From the NCBI GenBank assembly GCA_001898465.1, contig MKTX01000008.1, positions 90,732 to 154,731 of the forward strand: 64,000 bases of DNA, written 5' to 3'. The notes under the pieces are model-generated. The model was not told the DNA's origin and made no database searches. It saw only the letters and a program-made list of their open reading frames with translations. This DNA is from Sphingobacteriales bacterium 39-19 (GTDB lineage: Bacteria; Bacteroidota; Bacteroidia; Chitinophagales; Chitinophagaceae). A program made the translations under genes and the position numbers. Below, piece after piece: positions 53,701 to 60,973 of the stretch (its first letter is position 1; every line of letters starts with the position of its first letter).

Positions 53701-54343
53701 TAAAAGAAATTTTGGCAGCATCCATTTTATAGGGGTCTGCGTTTATTTGAATTTCTCTTTCCGGTGCTCCTACAATTTCGGCCCGGTTTATTTCAGGCAG
53801 GTTTTCAAATTCGTCCTGCATTTTATCTGCATACTGCTTAAGCTTTAGCCCGTCATAATCTCCGCTTACATTTACAAACATGATGGGCATTTCGCTAAAG
53901 GCAAACTCCTGGGCCAGGGGTGCAGAGGTAAGATCGTTCGGCAAATCAGTTTGTGCCCGGTCAATAGCATCCTGTACTTTTTGCTTGGCCACTTCGGTTT
54001 TTACATCGGTATCAAATTCTACAATAATGAGGCTATAATCCTGTTGAGAAATACTATTGATCTTATTTACTTTGGCTCCGCTAATCCCTTTCAATTGTTT
54101 TTCAATGGGCTGGGTAACCAGGTTTTCAATATCTTTTGGTGAATTGCCGGCATAGATGGTGGTAATGCTAATGGTAGGCACTACAATATCCGGGAACTGT
54201 TCTTTGGGAAGCGTATTAAATTTAAATAACCCATACGCTGTAATGATCATTGCAAAAATATAAACAGCAGTACGGTTATCTACCGCCCAACTGGTAAGCG
54301 AGAATTGTTTAAATTTTTTACTGATCCCTTCTAGCGACTTCAT
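50783..54343 (-). CDS. RND efflux transporter permease (AcrB/MdtC-like)
   Basis: 1186 residues, about 130 longer than classical RND pumps. The first TM (VYIFAMIITAYGLFKF) precedes the periplasmic porter domain (PTISITTIYAGNSPKDIENLVTQPIE). TM4 carries GIIVDDAIVVIENTHRI, with the paired Asp that relays protons in hydrophobe/amphiphile exporters. Extra length lies in a central hydrophobic insertion (KWWLWTAIGFGLVFHLLGSHGVANFLL, coordinates near 52650-52770), then the second porter/TM half (GVGVVGLAGIVIKNGILLIEF). It belongs with the adaptor and TolC genes upstream. Substrate unknown. Confidence 0.9.
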   Translation of the reverse strand: MKSLEGISKKFKQFSLTSWAVDNRTAVYIFAMIITAYGLFKFNTLPKEQFPDIVVPTISITTIYAGNSPKDIENLVTQPIEKQLKGISGAKVNKINSISQQDYSLIIVEFDTDVKTEVAKQKVQDAIDRAQTDLPNDLTSAPLAQEFAFSEMPIMFVNVSGDYDGLKLKQYADKMQDEFENLPEINRAEIVGAPEREIQINADPYKMDAAKISFTDIENAVSRENHDITAGLVDVGTMQRTLKVKGQFADAHDMQNIIVRSSARGGIAYLKDIAEIKDTVKEKESYARLDGKNVITLNIVKRSGENLIEAATKIKDIVNHLKSTEELPKNLNVVITGDQSKATATSFNELVNTIIIGFLLVLIILMFFMGVTNAFFVALSVPLSVFVAFLFLPLGDFIVGTPITLNFIVLFALLFGLGIIVDDAIVVIENTHRIYNNGKVAIVRSAKEAAGEIFIPVLAGTATTLAPFFPLLFWKGIIGKFMIYLPVMLILTLTASLVVAFLFNPVFAVSFMRPEGRQYEKPKKEIFSKWWLWTAIGFGLVFHLLGSHGVANFLLIMALLAIFNRYLLRDIIHYFQEKLLPALMNRYEKLLRWVLQGTRPAWLLVSLFLLFPVSVILLIARGNPSTFFPSGDPHFVYVYLKMPVGTSAKATDSVTAILENRVMKVLASEPPGKPGSIVESVITNIAVSANNPRDNNRSVQSNLGRIQVSFVEYDKRHGKSTKPFMDSIRAQMKGIPGASIEVAQEDAGPPTDPPVNIEISGDEYDEIAKVATHLLHYLDGFPIDGIENLRMNVDLSSPEITVNVDREKATMEGLSTAQIGMALRTAVFGKEVSKIKQGEDEFKIQLRYPEKIRNNIADLMNTRITFMDMNTMGVKSIPLGAVASIDFTNTSGAVARKNVKRTIQLQSNVTDPSLTNKINQQLATHIKDFRQNNTLPQDINIKQTGQGEQEAETTQFLGLALVIALGLIFMILVLQFNSLSKPFIVLTEIFFSVIGVILGYAITGMTIASIMFGVGVVGLAGIVIKNGILLIEFTDELRGRGLRTREATIQAGKIRIMPVMLTALATMLGLLPLAVGFNIDFVSLFQHLNPKIFFGGDSVVFWGPLSWTIIFGLIFAFFLTLVMVPSMYLISERLRRPMERFYGTKFIALLGFAGPFFFILAGIMYGVRAIQGKKVWNGLLKEPKKI

Positions 54344-54391
54344 AAATATATTTTTATTGATACAAGGTTCATCTGAATAAACCCGGATTGT

Positions 54392-55609
54392 TTATTGAGC
54401 AGCAGTGGTTATTTGCTGCCCGTCATAAATAGTTTGGTACCCTTCTGTAATAATTTGCTCGCCTGCCACCAGGCCGGTTTTAATTTCCATTTTATCAGCA
54501 TACACTTCACCGGTATTTACATCCTTTCTCCTGGCAACCATTTTTCCATCATTTAATTTTTGTACCACATATACATATTTGCCTTTATCATCGGACTGTA
54601 CTGTATTGGCAGGCACTACCACAGCATTATTGGCTGTATAATCCTGTATGCGTACAATGGCCGTTTGATTGGGTTTTAATGATTTACTGGCAGGTATTTT
54701 CGCTTCTGCCACAAAGCCAAAGTTGTTGGGGTCTAATGACTGGCCAACGAATGAAATGGTAGAGTTAAAGTTTAAATCCACATCCTGTATATGAATGGAA
54801 ACGGGTGATCCTACATGCAGTTTGGTAATATAATTTTCAGCAATATTGGTAACCACTTTCAGGGAATTGGTATTTACAATTTTTATTTGCGGGCCAGCTG
54901 CTGTCATGCCCTGGAAAGTTTCACCCACTTTAATATTTACAATATCGGCAATGCCAGAAACATCGCTATATACATTGGCCGTATTCATTTGTTCTGAAGC
55001 CAGCTTCACCTGTTCCTGCACACTTTTTAATTGGGCTTGCAGGCTTTCTACATTTGACTTTGAGGTGAGTAGTTGCACTTCGGTACCAATGCCTTTGTCC
55101 CAAAGATTTTTTTGACGTTCATACACATTTTTGGCAAGTGCCAATTGTGTTTTTATCCCCTCGGTTTGCTGGCGTATGGCAGCTACCTGCTGCCGGGCAA
55201 TGGCATCGTCTAACCGGAGCAATAATTGCCCTTTATTTACATGCTGGCCTTGTTTTACGTAAATGGCTTTTACCTGCCCCCCCATGCCCCGGGGCGCTAC
55301 ATAAGAAATGTTATCAGCATCTACCTTTCCTCTTAATTCTATAAAATGCTTAAAATCTTCTATGGCTACCGGCTGCACGGCCACCAATTTAGCAACGCCT
55401 ATCTTACCATTGGCGGTATCTAAAAGCGCCAGTTCATCTTCCAGCTTTTTTATAGCTGCATCATTCTTTTCATTTGCTTTTTTTAATTTTTCGAGTTCCA
55501 CCTTTTTCCCGCTTATTGTGGCATTATTCTCTTTTTTACTTTTACCCCCGCATGCCGCCAGTGTGAGCAGCATTACCAGGGCCCATAAAAGTGTTGATGT
55601 GTGCTTCAT
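54392..55609 (-). CDS. RND efflux periplasmic adaptor lipoprotein
   Basis: 405 residues. Lipobox TLAAC (Cys20), a coiled coil (about 30-70, rich in Lys/Glu), the barrel-sandwich lipoyl-like domain (APRGMGGQVKAIYVKQGQHVNKGQLLLRLDD), a helical hairpin, and a beta-barrel/MP domain (TIRIQDY..AVVVPANTVQSDDKGKYVYVV). It links the RND pump to TolC. It lies 48 bp before the permease and 21 bp after the TolC gene in one operon. Confidence 0.92.
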   Translation of the reverse strand: MKHTSTLLWALVMLLTLAACGGKSKKENNATISGKKVELEKLKKANEKNDAAIKKLEDELALLDTANGKIGVAKLVAVQPVAIEDFKHFIELRGKVDADNISYVAPRGMGGQVKAIYVKQGQHVNKGQLLLRLDDAIARQQVAAIRQQTEGIKTQLALAKNVYERQKNLWDKGIGTEVQLLTSKSNVESLQAQLKSVQEQVKLASEQMNTANVYSDVSGIADIVNIKVGETFQGMTAAGPQIKIVNTNSLKVVTNIAENYITKLHVGSPVSIHIQDVDLNFNSTISFVGQSLDPNNFGFVAEAKIPASKSLKPNQTAIVRIQDYTANNAVVVPANTVQSDDKGKYVYVVQKLNDGKMVARRKDVNTGEVYADKMEIKTGLVAGEQIITEGYQTIYDGQQITTAAQ

Positions 55610-55630
55610 TATTGTGTAGTTAAGGAATTT

Positions 55631-56974
55631 TTATAATTTACCAATGGCTTTCAGGTAATCTATCCGGGCGGTAATAGCATCGTACAGCGCCCCGTAATAA
55701 TTATTCTGAGCTGTCTTCAATTCGGCCTGGGCCGTATATATTTCCTGGTTGCTGCCCAGGCCTTGCTCGTATTTTAGTTTTGTGGTATTATATACCTTTT
55801 CGGCTAAAACCATATTTTGTTTTTGTGCATCCATATTAATCAATGCCGATTTTATATTCATGCGGGCTTGTACCACATCATTATCAATAGAAGCTTTAAG
55901 AGCATCGATATTGTTATTTGTTTTTTCTAATTGCAGCCTGGCCGAGCTTAATTTACTTTTTCGGGCAAACCCATCAAACAGGGATACCTGTAACCGGATG
56001 CCTATCATAGAGGTAGTAAACCACTGCCCATCTTTAAAAAAATCGAACTTTTGGCGCTGAGCGCTTTTTTGGTAACTTCCAAATGCCGAAAGGGTGGGCA
56101 ATGCACTGAGTTTATATCTTTTAATATTAAACTGGTTTAATTCTTTTACCGTTTGTAATAATTGAAAATCTTTACGGTTATTATAATCCAATGTACTGTC
56201 CAGTAAGTTTGATTTTATCATGTCTTCGGTAAGTGAATCAACCAGGTTCAACTGTTCAGATTGTGGCATATTCATTAAAAATTTTAATGCTGCATTGCCG
56301 GCAGCCAGTTGATTGTTTACTTTTTCTCTTTCGGTTTTAAGATTATTGAGGGTAACATTTACTTTGTCAACATCTAACTTTTCAGCAAAACCATTTTTAT
56401 AAATTTCTTTGGTATCCTCAAATAGTTTTTCAATCCGTGAGATATTTGCATCAATCGTAGTGGCTTGCTGGCGGCCTACTACCAACTGGTAATATATTTT
56501 TTCAACATTTAATTTTATTTGTTCTTTGGTAATTTCTGTTTGCTGGCTGGCCATTTGCAGGGAGGCATTACGAGCCTGCAAGCCAACAAATACCTGCCCG
56601 TCAAATAAAAGCTGGTTTACATCAATCCCTCCTTGTGTATTATACTTGGTACCAAACTGCACGGGCTGGTAAGTACCTGCGGGCCCGCCAAAAATTTCGG
56701 CAGGGATCAGGCTTGTGGGAATTTTTAAATAATCAGTAAACTGGCCACTGGCATTTACATGCGGGTAAGCATTTGCTGTAATTTCACGGTTTGTTTGCTG
56801 CTGAATTTTGTAATCTATCAAGGCATTTTTAACCTGTACTGCATTTTGCATGGCATAATCCACTGCCTGCTGTACGGTAAATGCATTTGTTTTTTGAGCC
56901 CACACCCTGCTTTGGGAAAATAATAACAAGAATATGATAAATGGCTGGAGGTAATTGATCTTCCTTAGTTTCAT
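55631..56974 (-). CDS. TolC family outer-membrane efflux protein
   Basis: 447 residues. A signal peptide (ends near SRVWAQ) is followed by two repeats of the TolC helical-hairpin/strand unit: first half AVDYAMQNAVQVKNALIDYK through FLMNMPQS, second half DFQLLQTVKELNQFNIKRYKLSALPTLSAFGSYQ. It is the outer-membrane channel of the RND system. It starts three bases after the tetR stop. Confidence 0.92.
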   Translation of the reverse strand: MKLRKINYLQPFIIFLLLFSQSRVWAQKTNAFTVQQAVDYAMQNAVQVKNALIDYKIQQQTNREITANAYPHVNASGQFTDYLKIPTSLIPAEIFGGPAGTYQPVQFGTKYNTQGGIDVNQLLFDGQVFVGLQARNASLQMASQQTEITKEQIKLNVEKIYYQLVVGRQQATTIDANISRIEKLFEDTKEIYKNGFAEKLDVDKVNVTLNNLKTEREKVNNQLAAGNAALKFLMNMPQSEQLNLVDSLTEDMIKSNLLDSTLDYNNRKDFQLLQTVKELNQFNIKRYKLSALPTLSAFGSYQKSAQRQKFDFFKDGQWFTTSMIGIRLQVSLFDGFARKSKLSSARLQLEKTNNNIDALKASIDNDVVQARMNIKSALINMDAQKQNMVLAEKVYNTTKLKYEQGLGSNQEIYTAQAELKTAQNNYYGALYDAITARIDYLKAIGKL

Positions 56975-56977
56975 AAA

Positions 56978-57604
56978 TTAATCCTTAAAAAATTTTGTTT
57001 TCTTTAAATACGTTTCTATCATTTTATGTCCTTTGGGTGTAACCAGGCCAAATAAAAAATTAATTAGTATTTCATGCATCCCTTGTACTAATCCCGATTG
57101 GGTAGCTTGCTGAAAGCCCGGATTAAATACAATAAAAATGCTTTCTACCCGGTACCTTGCCAGGATATCAATATTTATTTCTGGGCGGTACAAGCCTTCG
57201 GCAATCCCCTTTTGTAAGTTGGTTCGGATCATATTGATCATATAACCGTCTTTATGCTTTCTAAATCTTGAAAAGGCTTTGGGATGATACTTCTGAAGAT
57301 CAAAAATGATACCCGGGTTCATATTCCCATACATCCGCTGCATTTTATCCATGGCCAAAATCACTTCGTGAATGGCATTATCTGCCTGTAAAATATCTTT
57401 TTCGCATACATATTCACTATCCTCCAGGTTTTTATTCACAATATCCAGTACCAGCTCATCTTTATCTTTAAAATACTGGTAAATTGTTTTTTTACTCATC
57501 CCCAGCCGGGATGCAATATCATCCATACTCATACTTCGGATACCAAATTGTATTAACAACTGGCCGGCCTCTATTCGTATTCTTTCTTTAGTATCTGTAA
57601 TCAT
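56978..57604 (-). CDS. TetR/AcrR family repressor of the RND operon
   Basis: 208 residues. The HTH lies at about residues 10-50: AGQLLIQFGIRSMSMDDIASRLGMSKKTIYQYF. The long helical C terminus has an aromatic-rich stretch, DLQKYHPKAFSRF. It is the first gene of the efflux operon, three bases before tolC. A perfect 11-bp palindrome overlies its own promoter, so it should repress itself and the pump. Confidence 0.9.
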   Translation of the reverse strand: MITDTKERIRIEAGQLLIQFGIRSMSMDDIASRLGMSKKTIYQYFKDKDELVLDIVNKNLEDSEYVCEKDILQADNAIHEVILAMDKMQRMYGNMNPGIIFDLQKYHPKAFSRFRKHKDGYMINMIRTNLQKGIAEGLYRPEINIDILARYRVESIFIVFNPGFQQATQSGLVQGMHEILINFLFGLVTPKGHKMIETYLKKTKFFKD

Positions 57605-57614
57605 GATTGGGGAG

Positions 57615-57653
57615 CAAAACTATGGAAACTTTTATTGTTACCAAAGTTTCCAT
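57615..57653 (-). promoter_or_regulatory. RND operon promoter with embedded TetR-type palindrome
   Basis: A perfect inverted repeat with 11-bp arms, ATGGAAACTTT (57622-57632) and AAAGTTTCCAT (57643-57653), spaced by ten bases. On the minus strand a -33 TTTG lies inside the outer arm, and the -7 box TAGTTTTG (57622 down to 57615) follows exactly 19 bases later. The ATG at 57604 is only ten bases further on. The operator thus fills the space between the promoter elements, the classic layout for repression by the TetR protein encoded next. Confidence 0.78.
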
Positions 57654-57680
57654 CACTTTTTTTTACCATTCATCCTTTTT

Positions 57681-58757
57681 TTAAGTTCGGCTGACTGATA
57701 TTTTCAGAAATTTTCCCAACTTTTTAAAATCAGCAGTAATAAAGTATATATTGTTCTTATATGCAAAGAAATGTTGAGATACTCTTTGTTTTATTGGGCA
57801 ACGTTTAACTGTCTTTTTTTTTAGATCAGAAATCAATATCTCATAATCAAGCGGATTAGTTACTTGATTTTGTCTTTTTTTTCTTAATATAAAAACTTTA
57901 GCATCGCTAATAAATGTAATGGAAAGATTTTTTTCATTTTGGCTGATATACTTTCGGAGATATCCTAAATTGGTTAAATCATTTTCAACATATTTTGTAA
58001 ATGCAAAATCTGTCTTGAAATAAATTTCATTCAACAATTCACCATTACTTGAAAACTTGCATATAATGTTAGCATATGCATAAGTGGTATATATATTGCC
58101 AACTGAATCTATATCAAAAAACGTCTGCCTGTCCGATAAAAAATTTTTGGTATAATTATATGGATATTTTGCAATAAAGTAACGCCGACCTTCAGAGCAT
58201 TTAGTGAGGGAGCAACTATCAAGATAGTTAATGTTTAATTGTTGATAAATTCCATAATTGAATAAAAAAGTAAATGAACTGCCATTATTTAAAACTTTCG
58301 TTAGATCTGGGTTAACATTATAAATTTTTTTTGATGAATCTGGACAATTGATTTTTCCGGAATCACAATATTGATGAATTGAATTTAATAAACTTATTGG
58401 CTTATAAATCATTTTTGTTAGTCCATTGTATATCCAAATTTTTTCATTGATTTCAAAAAGTTTTTCAAACTTTTCTATCTCAAATTCTTTTCTTAGTTCT
58501 ATCCTTAAGTCGGAAGTTATGCTAAGTAAAAATACTTTGTTTGTGGTCTGTAAAACCAGAAGCCTGTCATTCCCTGAGGAAGTACATAATAGTTTAAAAT
58601 TTGATTTGATGTCTTTGAAAATATATGAAATTTCAGGTGATATACTTATGACACCTGGGTTAATACTTGTAGCCTCTGTTTGAACGGGCTGAGTAATATT
58701 ATTATTATTACATGCATTAATAATGAGCCAGGGAATCAGTATGAATTTTATTTTCAT
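57681..58757 (-). CDS. Lipoprotein of unknown function, possible beta-propeller
   Basis: 358 residues from the ATG at 58757. Signal peptide with lipobox (IINAC, Cys16), then an Asn-rich linker (CNNNNITQP). The body is beta-rich, with blade-like strands such as FKLLCTSSGNDRLLVLQTTNK, FFDIDSVGNIYTTYAYANIICKFSSNGELLNEI. That last stretch (DSxGNIYTxxxxxxxIxKFSxxGEL) is like the repeat of six-bladed propeller lipoproteins of Bacteroidota. Base composition is more AT-rich than its neighbours and CCGG is rare in it, suggesting recent arrival. It follows the 152-residue exported protein gene, separated by a terminator-like hairpin. Confidence 0.65.
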   Translation of the reverse strand: MKIKFILIPWLIINACNNNNITQPVQTEATSINPGVISISPEISYIFKDIKSNFKLLCTSSGNDRLLVLQTTNKVFLLSITSDLRIELRKEFEIEKFEKLFEINEKIWIYNGLTKMIYKPISLLNSIHQYCDSGKINCPDSSKKIYNVNPDLTKVLNNGSSFTFLFNYGIYQQLNINYLDSCSLTKCSEGRRYFIAKYPYNYTKNFLSDRQTFFDIDSVGNIYTTYAYANIICKFSSNGELLNEIYFKTDFAFTKYVENDLTNLGYLRKYISQNEKNLSITFISDAKVFILRKKRQNQVTNPLDYEILISDLKKKTVKRCPIKQRVSQHFFAYKNNIYFITADFKKLGKFLKISVSRT

Positions 58758-58766
58758 AAAAGAATT

Positions 58767-58793
58767 AAGGGTTTGATATAAAATCAAACCCTT
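58767..58793 (-). terminator. Hairpin between the 152-residue gene and the lipoprotein gene
   Basis: An 11-bp perfect stem, AAGGGTTTGAT (58767-58777) and ATCAAACCCTT (58783-58793), followed on the minus strand by AATTCTTTT. It lies 13 bp after one stop and just before the next start, so it probably attenuates rather than separates the two genes. Confidence 0.65.
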
Positions 58794-58805
58794 CTGATTA
58801 TTTAG

Positions 58806-59264
58806 TTAATTTCCGAGCACTTCATCACAATCTGGAGAATCGGCGTATCTGAATGCGATTAATACATTGTCGTTTCTCAGGTCAGTCACGTCAGCCGTAC
58901 TGTCTTTAAATACTACTAAAACATTGTCATTTAAAAACTTTGATTTTGGATTTAATTCAACAATTGCATTGATTACATCTGAAGAAACGTCTTCCCCAAG
59001 TTGACTCTGCCAGTCTTTATTGAGAATGAAACTTTTTATTCCATTGCTATCAATATAACCTTTGTTCGCACCAATGCCTTGTATCCAGCCCTGCCCAATT
59101 GCAGTGCATGTTGTTCCAGGCACTCTACAGCACCATGCCTCACCCATCATTCCATGAGATTTAGACTCCCAAGCGAATGTAGCTGTTGGTATTTCAGGCG
59201 AACCAGAAAAAAATGCTGTTATCATCACTAATAATAATGAATAAAGTTGAGAAAAACTTTTCAT
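58806..59264 (-). CDS. Small exported cysteine-containing protein of unknown function
   Basis: 152 residues. A signal peptide (MKSFSQLYSLLLVMITAFFSG) is followed by a mature part with a cysteine-rich stretch, EAWCCRVPGTTCTAIGQG, and one C-terminal Cys in SPDCDEV. The N-terminal Cys stretch resembles the small exported proteins that precede six-bladed propeller lipoproteins in Bacteroidota (NVEALA-type), but the match is loose and the protein is longer. Near its C terminus NDNVLVVF and NDNVLIAF repeat. It precedes the propeller-like lipoprotein gene on the same strand. Confidence 0.6.
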   Translation of the reverse strand: MKSFSQLYSLLLVMITAFFSGSPEIPTATFAWESKSHGMMGEAWCCRVPGTTCTAIGQGWIQGIGANKGYIDSNGIKSFILNKDWQSQLGEDVSSDVINAIVELNPKSKFLNDNVLVVFKDSTADVTDLRNDNVLIAFRYADSPDCDEVLGN

Positions 59265-59506
59265 AGTTTTAAAAGTTTAGAATATGCTCATCAGATTAAG
59301 CGCTGTGGAATAAACAATAAAATCGTATTGATGTTTCCGCTGGCAGCTTTAAGTTTTTGTTTTCACTCACCTGTTTTACACTCTCATGGCTGGTTGTGTT
59401 TCGGCTTATTTCTACCAAAACAAAAATAAATTCTTCCTCGTTACTTCATTGTGGCACAGAATACTGTTTTTTTGTGATCTGTGCCATAGGTATTTTGGGG
59501 TACAGA
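59265..59506. other. Gene-free stretch between the exported protein gene and the Crp-like gene
   Basis: About 240 bases. It contains a 9-bp perfect inverted repeat, TGGCACAGA (59452-59460) and TCTGTGCCA (59478-59486), around 17 bases, beyond the stop of the minus-strand Crp-like gene. No clear promoter box was identified for the 152-residue gene. Confidence 0.5.
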
Positions 59507-60124
59507 TCATAAGCGTTTACCCCCCCCAAGTTTTCGGTAAGTTCCATTTTTTAGTTTATAAAAAGTCGCCCTATCCATATTAGCAAAGGATGCCGCATAA
59601 CGCTCACCAATATGCTCCAGGTAATGGCCATAGTGTCTCATAAAATAGTTGAACCTTTCTTCTACATCATAATGGCGCAAGAGTAATTCACTCCTGGCAA
59701 CCTGGTAGGTATAACTTACTGAAAGTACCCTGATATAATGGTTAAACGCCGGAAAGTTTTCACATAACACAGTAAGGTCATTTTTATGTATCCTTAATAA
59801 GGTACAATCTCTTACTGCTTCTATATTTTCTTCTGAAGGTATATTACCAGAAAAACTTATGGCAGATAACACGATATTTCCTGGCAACATTATCCTGGTA
59901 ACGGTTTCATCTGTATTAAGCAGGTTTATTGAGCAACAGGCGATCCCTTCTTCTAAAAACCATATATAGTCCACGATTGTTCCCTGGTTTGCCAGCATTT
60001 GGCCCGCTTTTACTTTTACATGTGTAATTACGTGTACTAATGCCTGCTTAAGTGGAATACCTAAAGGTACCATTGTATCAAGTAGCTCATTAAACGATGT
60101 TAGATGGTTTTCCGCTTTCTTCAT
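59507..60124 (-). CDS. Crp/Fnr-type cyclic-nucleotide-binding regulator
   Basis: 205 residues from the ATG at 60124. Cyclic-nucleotide-binding fold in the N-terminal 130 residues (VKVKAGQMLANQGTIVDYIWFLEEGIA, DETVTRIMLPGNIVLSAISF), a connecting helix, and a shortened C-terminal region (EERFNYFMRHYGHYLEHIGERYAAS..MDRATFYKLKNG) that looks like a reduced Crp-type HTH. The last codons contain an 8-base G tract (59520-59527 on this strand); gain of one G would stop translation at once, and loss of one would add about 20 residues. Target genes unknown. Confidence 0.78.
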   Translation of the reverse strand: MKKAENHLTSFNELLDTMVPLGIPLKQALVHVITHVKVKAGQMLANQGTIVDYIWFLEEGIACCSINLLNTDETVTRIMLPGNIVLSAISFSGNIPSEENIEAVRDCTLLRIHKNDLTVLCENFPAFNHYIRVLSVSYTYQVARSELLLRHYDVEERFNYFMRHYGHYLEHIGERYAASFANMDRATFYKLKNGTYRKLGGGKRL

Positions 60125-60276
60125 AAACAGGGTTTTTACGAGGATTAAAAGCACTTCTCAAACATAAAGAAGAATTTTAAAAGAAGGATGGGGAAAAATC
60201 CCCATTTTTTATTGAAAGTATTTTTTTAAAAATAGTAGTATCATTAAAAAATAGGCAATGAAGGTTTGGTAAAGAG

Positions 60277-60284
60277 TATCTTTG
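60277..60284 (+). promoter_or_regulatory. Candidate -7 box for the DUF502 gene
   Basis: TATCTTTG matches TAnnTTTG, ending 18 bases before the ATG at 60303. Confidence 0.45.
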
Positions 60285-60302
60285 AAACTGAAAACATTTT
60301 TT

Positions 60303-60923
60303 ATGAAAGCAAAGTTTGACTACTCCCGTTTACTTCAATATTTTTTACAGGGCCTGCTAATACTGGCTCCTGTAACGGTAACCATTTATGCCCTTTATTT
60401 TGTGATATCGGGTATTGACAGCTGGATTCCTATTTTTACCACAACCGGCGAAAACGGGCAGCCGCATGTACAAAACTATGGACTGGGATTTATATTAATT
60501 ATTGCGGTGATTGTTACTATCGGTTATTTTAGTTCTTTCTTTATAACTGGCCGCATTGTAAGTTTTATGGATAAATTCATGCAGCGTGCCCCCGGCATCA
60601 AACATATCTACGGCACTACCCGTGATTTTGTAGAAGCTTTTGCAGGCAACAAAAAAAAGTTTACACAAAATGTATTGGCTAATGTAGATGATAATGATGT
60701 ATGGCGTATGGGCTTTATTACCCGTGATGATATGGGAGATTTTGGATTTAAAGATTATGTAGCCGTATATATTCCCATGTCTTATTCCGTAGCGGGCCAT
60801 GTATATGTAATTCCAAAAAGCCGGGTACGGCCTATCACAAATATTACAAGCACACAAACGATGAAGTTTGCAGTAAGTGGCGGACTTACAACTGTAGAAG
60901 ATACAGAGGTTAAAACCGGGTAG
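60303..60923 (+). CDS. DUF502 family membrane protein
   Basis: 206 residues from the ATG at 60303. Two transmembrane helices: one at about 10-35 (FLQGLLILAPVTVTIYALYFVI, with the family's proline), the second at about 62-85 (LGFILIIAVIVTIGYFSSFFITG). A cytoplasmic domain follows, with the conserved PGIKHIYGTTRDFVEAF segment and DYVAVYIPMSYSVAGHVYVIP. DUF502 proteins are widespread and uncharacterised. The nuclease-like gene follows 50 bp later. Confidence 0.85.
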   Translation: MKAKFDYSRLLQYFLQGLLILAPVTVTIYALYFVISGIDSWIPIFTTTGENGQPHVQNYGLGFILIIAVIVTIGYFSSFFITGRIVSFMDKFMQRAPGIKHIYGTTRDFVEAFAGNKKKFTQNVLANVDDNDVWRMGFITRDDMGDFGFKDYVAVYIPMSYSVAGHVYVIPKSRVRPITNITSTQTMKFAVSGGLTTVEDTEVKTG

Positions 60924-60973
60924 CGCTGCCGCCTGCAAAAAATGAATTATATTTAGTGCCAGAAGCAGCGGAT

